Positions 43,515 through 55,800 of a DNA stretch of 64,000 nucleotides are shown one piece after another. A program made the position numbers and the translations under genes. Source of the stretch: Guillardia theta CCMP2712 (lineage: Eukaryota; Cryptophyceae; Pyrenomonadales; Geminigeraceae); assembly GCF_000315625.1 (NCBI RefSeq), contig NW_005434628.1, positions 269,569 through 333,568 on the forward strand. Direction: 5' to 3'. The stretch's first letter is position 1; every line of letters begins with the position of its first letter. The notes under the pieces are model-generated. The model did no database searches. It was not told the DNA's origin and saw only the letters and a program-made list of their open reading frames with translations.

Positions 43515-46500
43515 CTACATCTTCACGCAGAACAGCTGGATGATATGCTTCTTGTCTCCTGCGGGCACCTGCACGCTCTGCGCTCTCTTCAGCTGGGAGG
43601 TTCCTCGACATGTCACTTGCTTCACCTTAGCCCGCGGGAGAGGAAGGGGAAGCGCATCCTGTAGCCCCATCCCTAGCAGCACCTGCGTCGCCATGTTGCG
43701 TGCCCAGTCCCATCCATGTGGCCCTGCCGAGGCTCTAGCCTTCGATGACGGGAGGATTTCGGAGGCGAGCGGGACTGAACTCTCATTGAAGGGGGTAGCG
43801 ACGACGACATACATGTACTTGGCGTCGAAGAGCATCACCCCCGTCCGCGCTATCCCCTTCCGGCACTGCTCGCACCCACTGCACAGCTCGGGGCTCTTGA
43901 GGGAGGACGCAAGGAGTCAGCAAGGAAGGAGATGGAGCAGGGAACAGCAGACTCACCGCTGGCAAGTCTTCGGAGGCATCTTCGAAGGCATGGTGACTAG
44001 GAAGAGGGATCTTGACCATGGTGAGTCCAGACGACTCGAGGTCCAAGGTGATACTTTCCGATCTCTTGATCGGGTCCACAGCGAGGGTGCTCTGACTATC
44101 CCTGTCCAGGGGCTTTGACAAGGAGAGGGCATGAACTGAGCTCGAACGTGACGAGGGCAGCGACGAGTAGGCGTCATAGAGCTGGAAGGCAGAGCTTCTC
44201 CTTTTCGACTTGCTCTTCTCTCTTCCTTCCGTGTCTTCTCTTTGTATCGGGAGGGAGGTCGTGATAGGAACTGACTTTATCCGCTCCTCCCTCGTCTTGT
44301 GTCCCGGCACCAGGCCGATCCAGTTGTCGATTGCGAGACCCTTCCATGAGCTGTCAGACTTGTCTGGAGTGGGGCTGTTTGGCGAAGCCATGTTGAGCCT
44401 GATGAGCGCGTCGAGCTTGCGATCACAATCGGAGACTTTCTTCTGCAGGTTGTCGACTTTCTTCATGGCGTTGTATCCACTCATCTGATCGTTGAGGTGA
44501 AGGAGCTGGAGGATAGCAGGATGCATCAGGAGGAAGCAAACATCAGCGTGCACATGTCACCAGGCTCTGCATCTTCAACTGTTCATCCTCTATCTTGATC
44601 TGTCTGGAGGCAATCTGACGAAGGCATCTCGTCACAACATGGTTAGAGTCAATATCAACCGACCTCGTCGATGTTGAGTGTGAGCTGCTTGAGGACAAAG
44701 AGGATCGATCCAACGCTAGAGTCTTCCTCATTGTAGACGAGCGACGTTGCCATCTTTCTCTGCACGTACTTCTTGAGCTGCTCGCGGATGATCTTCTCGA
44801 AGTTTTCCGGGTCAACCTCCTGCTCCTGATCGCAATACTCGAGGTGGTTCGTGACCTCCTCGAAGTCTTCGTACGAGAAGTGAATCTCCTTGGTGCTGTG
44901 GAGCGTTCGCATGCCTCGATTGATCTCTTTGTAGGACAGGCTGTGGTTGTCGTCCTTGTCCAGGAAGGAGAAAAGTTTTGCGATCCTTTCGCTCAGGTCC
45001 TCGCTCGTGTTGTAGTGGATCAGGGTGGCCAGCAGCGGGTCGAGAGGACTGGCATGGTGAGACTCCAGTGAGCTGAGGGTCTTCATCTCTTGCATCCTCT
45101 TCCTCTCCTTCTCTCTTGCTACCGATGTGACGAACGCATCTGACGTGCACAGACATCAGCATTCAACTTGCAGGATCTCTTGGCTTACTCAGCAGCACCG
45201 CCACGAAGACATTCACGACGATCATTCCTCCTGCCATCCGCTCACTCTCTCCATGGCATCGTCTCGACCTCCCTCACCGATGACCATGTAGGACGAGAAG
45301 AACAGAACAGACTGCGAGCCGAAGCCGCTCTCTGGAAACAAGCTCCTCGACATCTCCACCCAACCATCCCCGGTGCTCACCTGACGTCGCACCGTCACCT
45401 GCCCAGCTTGCCTCCACCTCTTCGTGGCAACACACCGTGAACATGGTGAAGAGCGAACGCTTGAAGTCGCCGAACAGCTCCTGGTCGGAGTCCTTGAAGA
45501 TGTTGACGGCAAGTACCGCGTAAATGCAGGTAATGAGCATAAGTATCACAAACGCGCTCAATAGCGGGAACACGGCCAATCTGATGACACATCGTCAAGC
45601 CTGTGGCAGGAGCGAGAGCAAACGATGAGCTCACGCAAGCGCGTCTATGATCTGCCTGAAGGATGAGAGAAACTGAAGCGACTTGACCGCTCGAAACACG
45701 CGAATCAGCCTGAGAACTTGAAGCTTGTTCTAGAGAGGCAAGATAGGACTAGATGTCACAGTTGCTGACTGTCATGAAGCATGTCAGCCTTACCGTCTCC
45801 GATATGCCGAGGCCGACGATGCTGACGACGACGATCTACATCATTGTCAAGCTCATAGCTTTGCTCTCCTGCTGCCTTACCACGAAGTCGAAAATCTTCC
45901 AGCCGTCTCTCCAGAACTTTTTTCCATACGCAATCAGCAGGAAGATTAGCTCAGTGGTGTAGACGAGAGTAAAGAAGATGTCCAGATACTTGAAAGTCCT
46001 CTCTGTAGCTGAGCCTGATTTCGGCTGAATCTCCGCTTGGAGCATATTGATCACAAAGTTGGACAGGATGATTGTGGAGATGAGAACGTTCACCGTGCTG
46101 CTCTCAAAGAAAGTTTTCACGCTCCATTGTATCCTGGCATACATCGAGATGCTGGGATTAGTTCTCCTTTCCAGCTCGATGGCAGCTCGGACGACGGTCC
46201 TTAGGAACTCTACCCAAGTGTCTCGCTCGTCTGCTGACACGAACGTTCTGAACGAGTAGCTTCTTCCTGCATTGTACCCATCCTGCGATGTCGTGACCTC
46301 GAAAGAGTACGCTGTGTTTCCGCATGTGTCGTCGTTGTCGTGCTGCAGATCTGGCAACAAATCATCATCAGCCTCCTCCTTCTACAGCAAGAGGGTGTAC
46401 ATTCTTTGGCTGTAGTCATCCTGCCGTCAGAGTCAGCAGCGCCTCCACGTTGCCCACCCGCTCACCTTCCTTCTTTGCCGCCTCGAGCTGTCCGCACAGC

Positions 46501-46861
46501 CTCGACCGACTCGACCTCGTGGAGGGGGATAGTCTCGCTGACGATCTCCGAGTCCATTTTGCAGATCATCAGCAGCTTCTTCGTTACGATCACCTGCTCG
46601 CATGCTCGTCAGCGATGTGTGCAGCAGGATATAGGACCTGTCTCGGCTGCCATTTCGCAGAGGATGTAGCGTACTGAACGGGAAGGAGGCAAAGAAAGAT
46701 TAGCATGGGAGCGAACAGGCAGGGTGAAAAAGAACCTTATCCAAGTTCCCGCACTTCAACCTCTTGTTCTCTGGAGGCAGGCCCTGAGCAATGGTGCCAC
46801 CAAGAAACTTGTCCTTGGGAGCTCGAGGAGGATCGGCCGATTGTCCATTGACTGCCGCCAT
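43515..46861 (-). CDS. Single-domain voltage-gated cation channel with N-terminal PH-like domain and C-terminal EF-hands
   Basis: Multi-exon gene. The N-terminus (MAAVNGQSADPP) leads into a PH-like domain over about 46700-46150 (YILCEMAAETG, VIVTKKLLMICKMD, AYSFEVTTSQDG, SFRTFVSADERDTWVEFLR). One 6-helix domain follows: S1 VNVLISTIILSNFVINML, S2 YLDIFFTLVYTTELIFLLIA, S3 IFDFV plus IVVVSIVGLG, S4 LRLIRVFRAVKSL with three Arg and a Lys at three-residue spacing, S5 VFPLLSAFVILMLITCIYAV, pore SLFTMFT spliced (55-nt intron) to VSTGDGWVEM, then S6 SSYMVIG plus GMIVVNVFVAVLL. Next come an EF-hand (DKDDNHSLSYKE), coiled coil (KKVDNLQKKVSDCDRKLD) and a C-terminus containing CSGCEQCRKG. The TGDGW filter resembles Ca2+/Na+-type channels. 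Single-domain channels of this kind are known in algae. Ion selectivity is inference. Confidence 0.82.
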
Positions 46862-47383
46862 CGGAAGGAGCAAGACTGGTACACCAAGATTAGGAGGAAG
46901 CGAGGATCTGATAATAATAATAGGAAAGCACAAAATCTTCCAACACCGCACATTAGACAAGCTGTTGAGCAACAGAGTGTCGAGATATGTGAACGATACA
47001 CGTCTTTCTCTCATCTTCATCTGCCATCTTTTCCTCTCCCTCCCTCCCTTCCCTCGCTTCATGGAATCATGTATGCACATTCCTTGCAAGATGGTATTTT
47101 GTTCTCCCTGGAGTCAGAGAGTAGCCTCTTTTTACTTAGAGCTTCTCTTAGTCTTTCGTTGACCTTTGACCCCTCTCCTGACCTTTCTGCTGTGACTTGA
47201 CATCTTCTACAATCTATTAACAGATAACCTACCCCCCAGCATGCAAAATTAACCTTGAGAATCACGCTCACTTCAGACCCCCTTTGTTCTTTGGTAACCC
47301 CTGTCTTTTCGTTACATTTCCTCTAAAAATGACCCCTTCTTCAGTACCCCTACCCCCTAAGTTCCAGGGATGACATTCCGACT
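46862..47383. promoter_or_regulatory. Divergent spacer between two channel genes
   Basis: About 520 bp separates the minus-strand voltage-gated channel start from the plus-strand TRPM-like gene. 47210-47370 is a GTACCCC/ACCCCTACCCCC block. No exon is supported. Confidence 0.4.
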
Positions 47384-47439
47384 GTGGGCGTACCCTCAAG
47401 TCACTTCTTTGCTGCTGTCAACCCTCAGTCGGGCAACTT

Positions 47440-47510
47440 CTCCGCCGGACACTCAGTGCCGGCACCCGGGCCGCCGGCCCGGCCGCCGGGCAGCGCCGGA
47501 TCGTCAGTCA
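47440..47510. repeat. Short GC-rich island (GGCCCGG family)
   Basis: GCACCCGGGCCGCCGGCCC and CGGCCGCCGGGC words stand out from their flanks. The island falls within the upstream part of the open frame of the TRPM-like gene, which argues for the later ATG at 47609. Confidence 0.5.
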
Positions 47511-47608
47511 AAAGTTCAACGGTTTTCAAACTTAAAACTTTGAGAGTGAAGAAAGTTTCAAACCAGCGCTCGCCCAGCAGGGTCACGGGGAGATTGAGCA
47601 AAGAGGAG

Positions 47609-50600
47609 ATGAGCTGCTTCGGAATCGCAGTTCAGGTCGAGCCAGAGCCAGAGCCAGAGCCCGAAGAAACCTACTCCTCGCTCAAGCTCCGCCTAGAGGA
47701 AGCGATCAAGACTAACTCCTCGCTCAAGCTCCGCCTAGAGGAAGCGATCAAGACTAACTCCAAACTCGAAGCGGCCTTGCACGATGCCATCACGCAGCAA
47801 ACCCAGCTCACACAACAAGGCCTACAACAAAATATCAGAGAGATAGCAAAAACTTTGAACCCATCGCCTCAAGCTTCAGACGCACAGCATGCTACCCCAG
47901 TATCCCTCCCAGCTCCTCCCCAACATACAACCCTGCCCGCCAGCAACAGCGGCTGCCAAGCCAGGCAAGCCAGCGGCGAGGAGCTTGATCAGAGAGAGAT
48001 TGATGAATGCGAAGAGTCTGGCTCGCCGCCAGCAGATCTTGGGTTCTCGAAAATTTGCTGGCCCATCCAGCAAACGTCCAGCCCACCTCAATGCATTCAT
48101 ATCTCAAGCAGAAGGATTGCAAGTGCGCCCAAGAGGGTGTATGAGGCCATGAAGCAGCGAGATGATTGGAAGGACTTGACTTGTCCTGGGATAGTGATAT
48201 CTCTGACGGGGGGGGTCCGCTCTACCTATCTTCGTATCCGCCCATCGTTGAATAATTGTTGCAGGCGCTGGAGTTCGAAATAAGCGATCGATCAACCGAC
48301 TTCATCTTACAAGAATTGATGGACAGCATCAAGAAGCTGAACCCCTTGATTGTCACTGGAGGGACGCGCTACGGCATTATGAAGTCGTACTGAGCTTCTC
48401 CTGTTAGCTCTGATGGCTGATAGATTTGTCGGAAAAGCTCGAGCCAAGTATGCAATGAATGTGAACCTGTTGGGTATTGCACCTTCTGCTGTGATCGAGA
48501 TGCCCAAGGTACTTGCGAGTGAACGCTAGATTTTTCTGGGCGCTGATGAGTGTAAGATGGTGCAGGAGAACGAGGAGTCAGAAGAAGGACAGGAAACAGA
48601 CTCTGAACTGGTAGAGACAAGAACCCTTGGATCGTCCGAACAGCAGTGCGCTGAAGATGTCACAAACCGAGAACGAGCAGATTTCTCTGATGGGGAAAAC
48701 AAAGATGGTTTAGGCGCCGAGCCGCCTGGCAATGAAGCAGTGCAAGAAAAATGTTTGTTGGTGAGCAAGACCTGCGGATGTGTGCCAGAAACGAATGATG
48801 AATCATCTTTCAGGATTTGAATCACTCACACTTCATTCTTGTCGAAAGCTTAAGCGATGAGAGCGTGAGAAAAGAATGGTGCCAGCGTTTTGGAGAGGAA
48901 ACTAGTTTTAGGGCGGGACTTGAAAGAATCATCTCTGAGAATTCCGCTGAGAAAATGATACTCTCGGTTTGTGTACAAGGAGGCTTGGGATCAGGTTCGT
49001 AAGGAGCCTGTCTGATGCCTAGAAACTGAAATTTCTCCGCAGTCAAGACAGTGTTGGATGCCGTTGAACAGGGCACTCCGTGTATGATAGTTGACGGGAG
49101 TGGCAGAGCAGCAGATCTGATCAGTGATGCGGTGAAGTTGTGTTTTCCCATGGGGAGTAAGGGGCGAATGGATAGTGCTTGCTTTGACAGGAGGCAACGA
49201 GCTTTATGCGATTATTTTGAAAGCTTGTGTGGAACCAAGTATGAAACTGGGCAGTGGACAATCACTTCAAGTGATGATCAGAAGATATCTCGGATATTTG
49301 AGCCAGACAGGTCATGGAAAGATTTCTTGGAGATGTACCAACTGCCCGAGTCCAGTCCACTGCTCATACATCAATTGTTCACATTAGCCAACAGCGGTAA
49401 GTGCTGGATTTTCGAAATCAACGAAGGACATCAAAGTGGAGACTTCAAAGATGCAATGTTGTATTGTCTTCTGCATGAGGTAGACAATCAGTTGCAGAAA
49501 AAAATCGATATTGATCAACAAGAAGCGGCAAAAAACCTTGAGTTCTCGAAACAGGATGAATTGATAACGCAAGCGTTGCATAAGAAGTTCAATTTAGCCA
49601 TCAAGTTTCAAAGTCCCCATGTTTTGTCGCAAACGATCGCAAGTGCGTGGAAAGATGTGACAATGAAGCGATACGTCCATGAAGTAATCGAAGATGAGTT
49701 TGTGTTTGCATTTTGCAACTCAACAGCTGCAATGGTTGAGGTGTTGCTTCAAGAAGTACCTCATCTTGAATTTCTGCGCATTGGTTGGAAAGAGTCAAAG
49801 CTTGCCTTTACTAGGGGAAGCGGACTCATGACTTCAAAGGAATCGAAGGAAGCAAGAAGACGGTTGAGGCTTCTGAATGATTTAATGCCCAAAGTGCAGA
49901 AGGAAACGACACACGCTGGACTCCCTAAGAGAGATTTCAGAAGGTACCAGGATGAGACTAGGTTGTTTGACATTTCAGAGTTTGCAAATGTCCGCAACGA
50001 GATCGATCCTGAGATAGAAGAAGTAATTTCTCAGTTGGTCTTGAAACAAAGGCAGATGAGAAGCAAACTACGCTCGAGGGGTTTTCCCATAGTTCAATAC
50101 AACTTGGGTGCAGATGGTCCCTTGGCTGACTTGTTCTTGTCCAGTGTCGTCACACAAAAGTTTGATCTTGCAGACTTGATCTGGAGGCTTTGGATCCCTG
50201 ATATGGACAAACCTGGAGTTTTTTGGACTGAGCCAATCAATTCGATCACTTATGCCCTCATGGTACTGCTCTTTACCCTCTCAGAGCCTTGTCATTCTTG
50301 TTTGCAGGCAGTAGGCTACTTGCGAAGGAAGTCATTGCGGGAGGTCAACACGACAAAGAGGATTTTGATGGAAGAGAAGGCAGATCATCTTGAAAGAAAT
50401 GCTATTGAGGTTTATCATCATTCAATCAAAAATGATAAAGCGAAGGAGAGCATTCATGGAATCGAAAATGTGAATACACGCCTGACGTGGATATTCTACG
50501 TGATTGATAAGCGTTTGACAGATTTTGAATATCCGAACAAGAATTTTGGGTAAGTATACACTCATAGACTTGGCTGCCAATGGCTCGCAAGTCTTTCTCG

Positions 50601-52629
50601 ACGAATGCTGCGAACCAACGATCATAGGGAACCTCTACGGTGATCTCGATCCCTCGACCCCCGTCTTGTCGGTTTTCCTTGGGGTCCTTCTTCTCGGTCT
50701 CCCCGCTATGACCGGGGGCTTTGGGATTCGTTATCGGCCGAGCACAGGAAGCTTCACGTGCACAACTCATTCACTGCTGGCAAACGTTCTGAAGTCACCT
50801 CGCAGATACCGGGAGCTTCGATCCGTGACGCAGCGATTTGAAAAACTTAAAGAACCGAGCGTGTTTGATCGATGGGGTAAACGTTCACCACTGCAGCCCT
50901 GGAAGCGATAACGTGACATCTCCGCTGCAGGCTGTTGCATGTTCTCCCCCATTTCCATCTTTGTTTGGAAGGGGATAGAGCGCCTTGCTGCCACGATCTG
51001 CTTTACCCTTGTAGTGTATCCAACGTACGAGTTCTCCATCAAACTACATGAAATTCATATCTTGGAGTGGTTGTTGCTCGGGTGCAACCAAAGATCTTTG
51101 TGATGATGAGCGGCTTGACGTTGATTGCTTGCAGACATTACATCGCATCTTTCATTCGTGGGAGTCTTGTTCTTATGCAGACGGAGAAAGAGACAAGCAT
51201 TCCGTCAGGCGTGACTGACAGTAATTTAGACTTTGTTGCTTGGTATGTTTATGGTGCTTCATCAAAATTCGTATCAAAATTGACGTTGCTTTGCTGCAGG
51301 ATGTACTCAGACCTCGTAGCTTTTGTGGCTTACGCTGTTGGTCTTGCTAGGCACGTGCAATGTATACGTCATACCGAAACATGTCGTGAAATTGATTTCA
51401 CGCAAGACATGTAACCAACACCCGGAACGTTGGTTGTCGAAATTAATCCTTGTTCTGCAAGGATTGGCTTCTCAACGCCTTTTGTATCTTTTCGTTTCTC
51501 CTACTGCGTCTGCCTTTTCTTCTCCTATCTACGTCTTCTTCAATTTTGTCTTGTCAATCAACAAATCGGTGTTTTGGTAAGGCATCAGTAGATTTCGACA
51601 CAATCAGATAATGTACACAGATTTGGATTATCTTCAGAATAAGCATGATCACCATACAGTTTCTAATCGTGTAGGTCTTTTGACAAACGATTCTTTTGTT
51701 GTAATTATTTGTGATTCTGCAGATACTTCATTTTCCTGATGGCTCTATCTATCCTATTGCTTGGGGCAACTTTGATCAAGGTAATCGAAACTGCAACAGG
51801 ATTGAGAGGCAGTTGCTCATTGGTTGTAAGCCCTTACAAGACACTTGCCACGTTGATATGGAACAGCTTGACATCTACAACTACGTGACATGCTACAGCA
51901 CCTGGTGGATCTATCGATCCTTATTGATCGTAATCCTTAATGCGAACTGGAAGCAGTTGTGACGGGTCTGCAGTCCTGGGGAGAAGTAAGCATGCAAGAG
52001 ATTACAAACGGTGTTTTTGTTTTGGCGGTGAACCCCTTGCGATCTAACAAGCCTTGCACAGACACATCGATTGCAGTTTTTGTTTTAACTTACGTTGTTT
52101 TGAACGTCATCCTCATGAACCTGCTGATTGCTCTCATGACTGACACTTATCAGGAAAGTCTTGAAAGCAGAAGTTTGTTGTGCCTGATGTACCTTTCAGA
52201 CCCTCCGTAAGCAATCAAGAAAACAGTGGTTGATAGATATCGTGAATATCACCAGGGACAATTCAATGTGAGAGCAGCTGCATAGATTGAACGCAAGGAC
52301 TTCCAACTGACCAAGATGTCAGGATCGATTGTGACTTTTTATTTCCATTCTTCGTGTTGCCATTCTATCTGCTATCGTCTCAAGATTTTTGGCGCAAGAG
52401 ATATTCCAGCGATTTTCCAATATTGGGAGGCATGCTCAAAGAATCTGGCAACAAAACTCGTTGGAGGCCTTTCGATCACAGCAGGCCTGACTCGGATGTT
52501 GTAAGAATTGTAACTGACGCGAAGGAGAGGAATGAGCTTCAAAGATTCGTCGCCATCGTGGCTGAGGCAAAACGGCAAGTCAACAAGCAGCTGAGAAGAG
52601 AAAAAAAGAAGGAAGAGGCAGCCAACTAA
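47609..52629 (+). CDS. TRPM-like cation channel (SLOG/LSDAT N-terminus)
   Basis: Multi-exon membrane channel. The N-terminal TRPM homology region is assembled from exons in family order: CPGIVISLTGG, LNPLIVTGGTRYGIMK, VNLLGIAPSAVIEMPK, DLNHSHFILVES, SVCVQGGLGS, and TVLDAVEQGTPCMIVDGSG plus RAADLISDAVKLCFP. A long exon (49051-50553) carries the helical linker region. Small exons then encode membrane helices. The pore region is STWWIYRSLLI spliced by a 44-nt intron to SWGEVSMQEITN, then S6 (VLTYVVLNVILMNLLIALMTDTYQ, split here for length as VLTYVVLNV and LMNLLIALMTDTYQ). The C-terminus is charged coiled coil ending KKKEEAAN at 52629. No kinase or Nudix domain follows. The start at 47609 was preferred to 47384, which would translate a GC island. 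Confidence 0.82.
47676..47759 (+). repeat. 42-bp in-frame tandem duplication in the TRPM-like gene
   Basis: Two identical or nearly identical 42-bp units encode SSLKLRLEEAIKTN twice in the N-terminal coiled segment, preceded by an EP repeat. It looks recent, since the nucleotide sequence is unchanged between copies. Confidence 0.85.
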
Positions 52630-52839
52630 AATAAAGAAGAGACAACGCAATCTCTAGTCCAACCACATGAGCGGCGGCATGCACGAGATGCAGGGGAATA
52701 AGGATCAGGACAAGGAGCAGTGGCGCAAGGGTTCTGGATATTCAATCCTATCTAACAACCAATAATGCGAGAAAGACGGCAGCCTGCCCCTGGGGATGGG
52801 AAGTACCAGGGGATGAAGCAATCTAAAGCAGACTGAGGC

Positions 52840-55800
52840 CTATGCTGTATGTGGAGGACGACTGCGTTTGTTGGTGGGACGCCTTGCCGAGCGATTTCCA
52901 TGGGTGCGTGACACTGAAAGTTGCCAGTGAAGCTCTTCAGCGCTTGGCTCGTCGGAGGAGTAGGTGGGCCATGAGACTGCGATCTTCTTCGTGTTCGATT
53001 CGATTATGATCGCCAATCCCAACCTCTTGTAAAGATTGATCGCGTTGCATGTTTGTTTGATCGCGTTGGATGTATGTTTAAGGGGAGGGGAGGGGAGAGG
53101 AGAGGAGCTAGAATCAGAGATGAGAGAACGTGAGAGGAGGGGAGTAGAGGATGAATCGGGGGCTTCCTCGTCTCATTCACACGCTGCTGAAAGAAAATGC
53201 AATCAAAGAGTAGATAGAGTGTTGACGGCCTTGTTCTCCTCATCGTGTGCTCGACATGTTCGAGCTCTTTGCTTTCAACCTCGCCAGCATTCCTTGCAGC
53301 CAAATCAGACAACATCTGTATGTGTAGCATACGAACCCTTGATGTCTGACGAGCTCACTTGATCGATGATGTCCGGAGCATTGTTCTTGACTGACATGAC
53401 AATTTCTATCCGATCTATCGGTTCAGCCTCATCCATTCTCATCACGACAAGTTACCTCGTTGTGGAGGAGAAGCGAGCGAGGAGTTGACGTCGGATGTAT
53501 CGGTGGGCGGCTGGTTTGACTCTGTTTTGTTCGCTTGCCTATTCACCCACGTGTGTAAGCAGCGCAAGGGGTAAGGAAGCAGGTTACCTTCTGTGAGAGG
53601 TTTCGGACGTGTTGCTGGCGACTGGACTCTTGGATGAGCTCTGCTGAGGCATCAGGAGTGAAGATGGAGGACGGGGACGAGAAGGAGAGGAAGGAGAAGG
53701 AGGGGAAGGAGAGGGAAGGGAAAGGGCAGAGTAGTGGAGCCGGGAGGGGGCGGGGGGGGGGGTGACTAGGGGAAAGAAGGGAGGAAAATTAAATGCCGAG
53801 AAGGTTGTCATGGGGGCGAGTAGTTGACCTGCTCGATGTGATCCGTGATGGCATCGTCCTGGAAGAATTCTGTCGAGTGATAGCTCACTGTCGACCTTCC
53901 TACTTCCTGCTGCCGTGATAAACGCTGAGAGAGGGAGAGGGAGAGAGGGAGGGAGGGAGAGAGAGAAGGAGAGAGAGAAGGACAAAAAAGTCAGGCGAAT
54001 CACAAGATGAGAGTAGATGACGATGAGGAGCTACGTCGACACAAGTGACAGACATGGGGGTTGACCAATGCAGTAGCAGCTCAGGAATCCTCTAGAAAGC
54101 GTTACTGACCTCGATCATCTCCTCTATCGCGTTGAACCTCGTGGAGACTGTGCTGTGGATTGTGAGGACTTGTGAACTGACCTGAGCAGAAGCGTGAGAA
54201 AGAGGAGCGGGCTGGTAGTGGGAGGGCAACGGGAAGAGAGCAGGGAAAGAAGAGGAGGAAGACGAGGCCAAAGGAGGATGAAGAGGGCCTCTACTTTCTC
54301 AAGGCTCTGCGCAAGGGCCTCTTGGCTCTCGACTGCGTTGAGTGATCGCTGCTCAAGCCCTGAGGAGAGAAAGTTGAGCAGGAGGACAGGAACAGTACAG
54401 AAGGGCAGACGAACATACGGATGAAGTAAGAGGTGAGATGAAGTGATGAGAACTAGAACAAGGAATGGAAAGGGATATGAAGACGAGAGAGTAGGGATGG
54501 AAAACATCACCGATCTCCATCCGTGCACTGCATTTCTAAGTGGTGCAAATACAGGATTGAGCACTACCTGAGATCTTCACTGCACTCTCAGAGTAAATCT
54601 GTTGAGCTTGACTGTTCCAAGGGGAGTAAGAAGGTTGGGAGGGGTAGAAGTTTCATACTTGATCATTTGCTCGATCATCTCAGAAGTATTCTTGTAATCT
54701 GAGGCAACCACGAGTCAGCGAGCCAGTTGTATGTCTTCTTGTCCGTTGCCTCGCTCCAGACGATTCAGAAGGGTCTTCTCTACTGACTTGACGGTCTTGA
54801 TGCTTCTTGTGTGTTGGAGCTGTCAAAGACGATGATGTCAATCACGGGAAAAGTCTTGACGAGCTAGTCAAACTACTTTGTTGTCAACATCCAGCGACGA
54901 GACCAGGCGATCGACAGGCCTGAGAGCAGCAGCAGCTCTCATCGTCTCCATTCTCAACCTCCTGAAGGATCGGATCGACTGGTTCATCCTCACCAGCTGC
55001 GGACATGACTCACTCCCAGCTCGGCGAGGCTTTTCTCACCTCGGCAAGCTGAAGAAACTTCTCCAGCACGGATGGAGCTCGGATCGCGCACGTGCGTTCG
55101 AACATGACTCTGCGCTGTTTCATGGATGCGTCCTCTGATGGGAGCGAGGGGAAAAGTTTTCCGCTGCTGTGACGAAGAAGTTCGGAGTTGTCATGGTGCC
55201 TCTGAAACTTCCACCAGCTGGGAGAAAGGTGAGAGCAGCAGAGGACGATGAGAACAGATGGCAGAGGGTGCGGGTCAAACAAGGACGGGATAATTAAGGT
55301 TAGGAATGAGCGGTAGGGAGGAGGGAGAGTCTGAGAATACAGATGAAGTGATTACCGGGCAAGCAAGGTCGCGGCTGAAATCTTGAGTTCCTCAAGTTTC
55401 ACCTGATCACTGATTGTCAACACGGCTGCAGGTAATGCGATGGTGATGTTGCCGCTCGATCAATGCAGAGAAGAAGCTGCGTCATGTCGCTTGACATCTT
55501 CGAGCTTTGAAAAACATTCAACAGCTGTTTCATCGAGAAAGTGATCACAAGACCTGTTGAGCAGGGCGATGAACAAGAAGATTGCCCACACAGTTCCCAG
55601 CAGAGCAGTTAACACCAACACGATCTGTATATAATCTCGTCAGCATACAGAAGGATTCGACGTCACAAGGGAGGCAAACCTGTCCAAAGTGAGATTGAGC
55701 ATACGATTGTTCGTTCAACATCCCAAAGAAAGCAAGTGCCACTGTCCTCACACTGTCCCTGATCGCCTTGACGTTAAACCCTCTTGACGCCAAACCCTTC

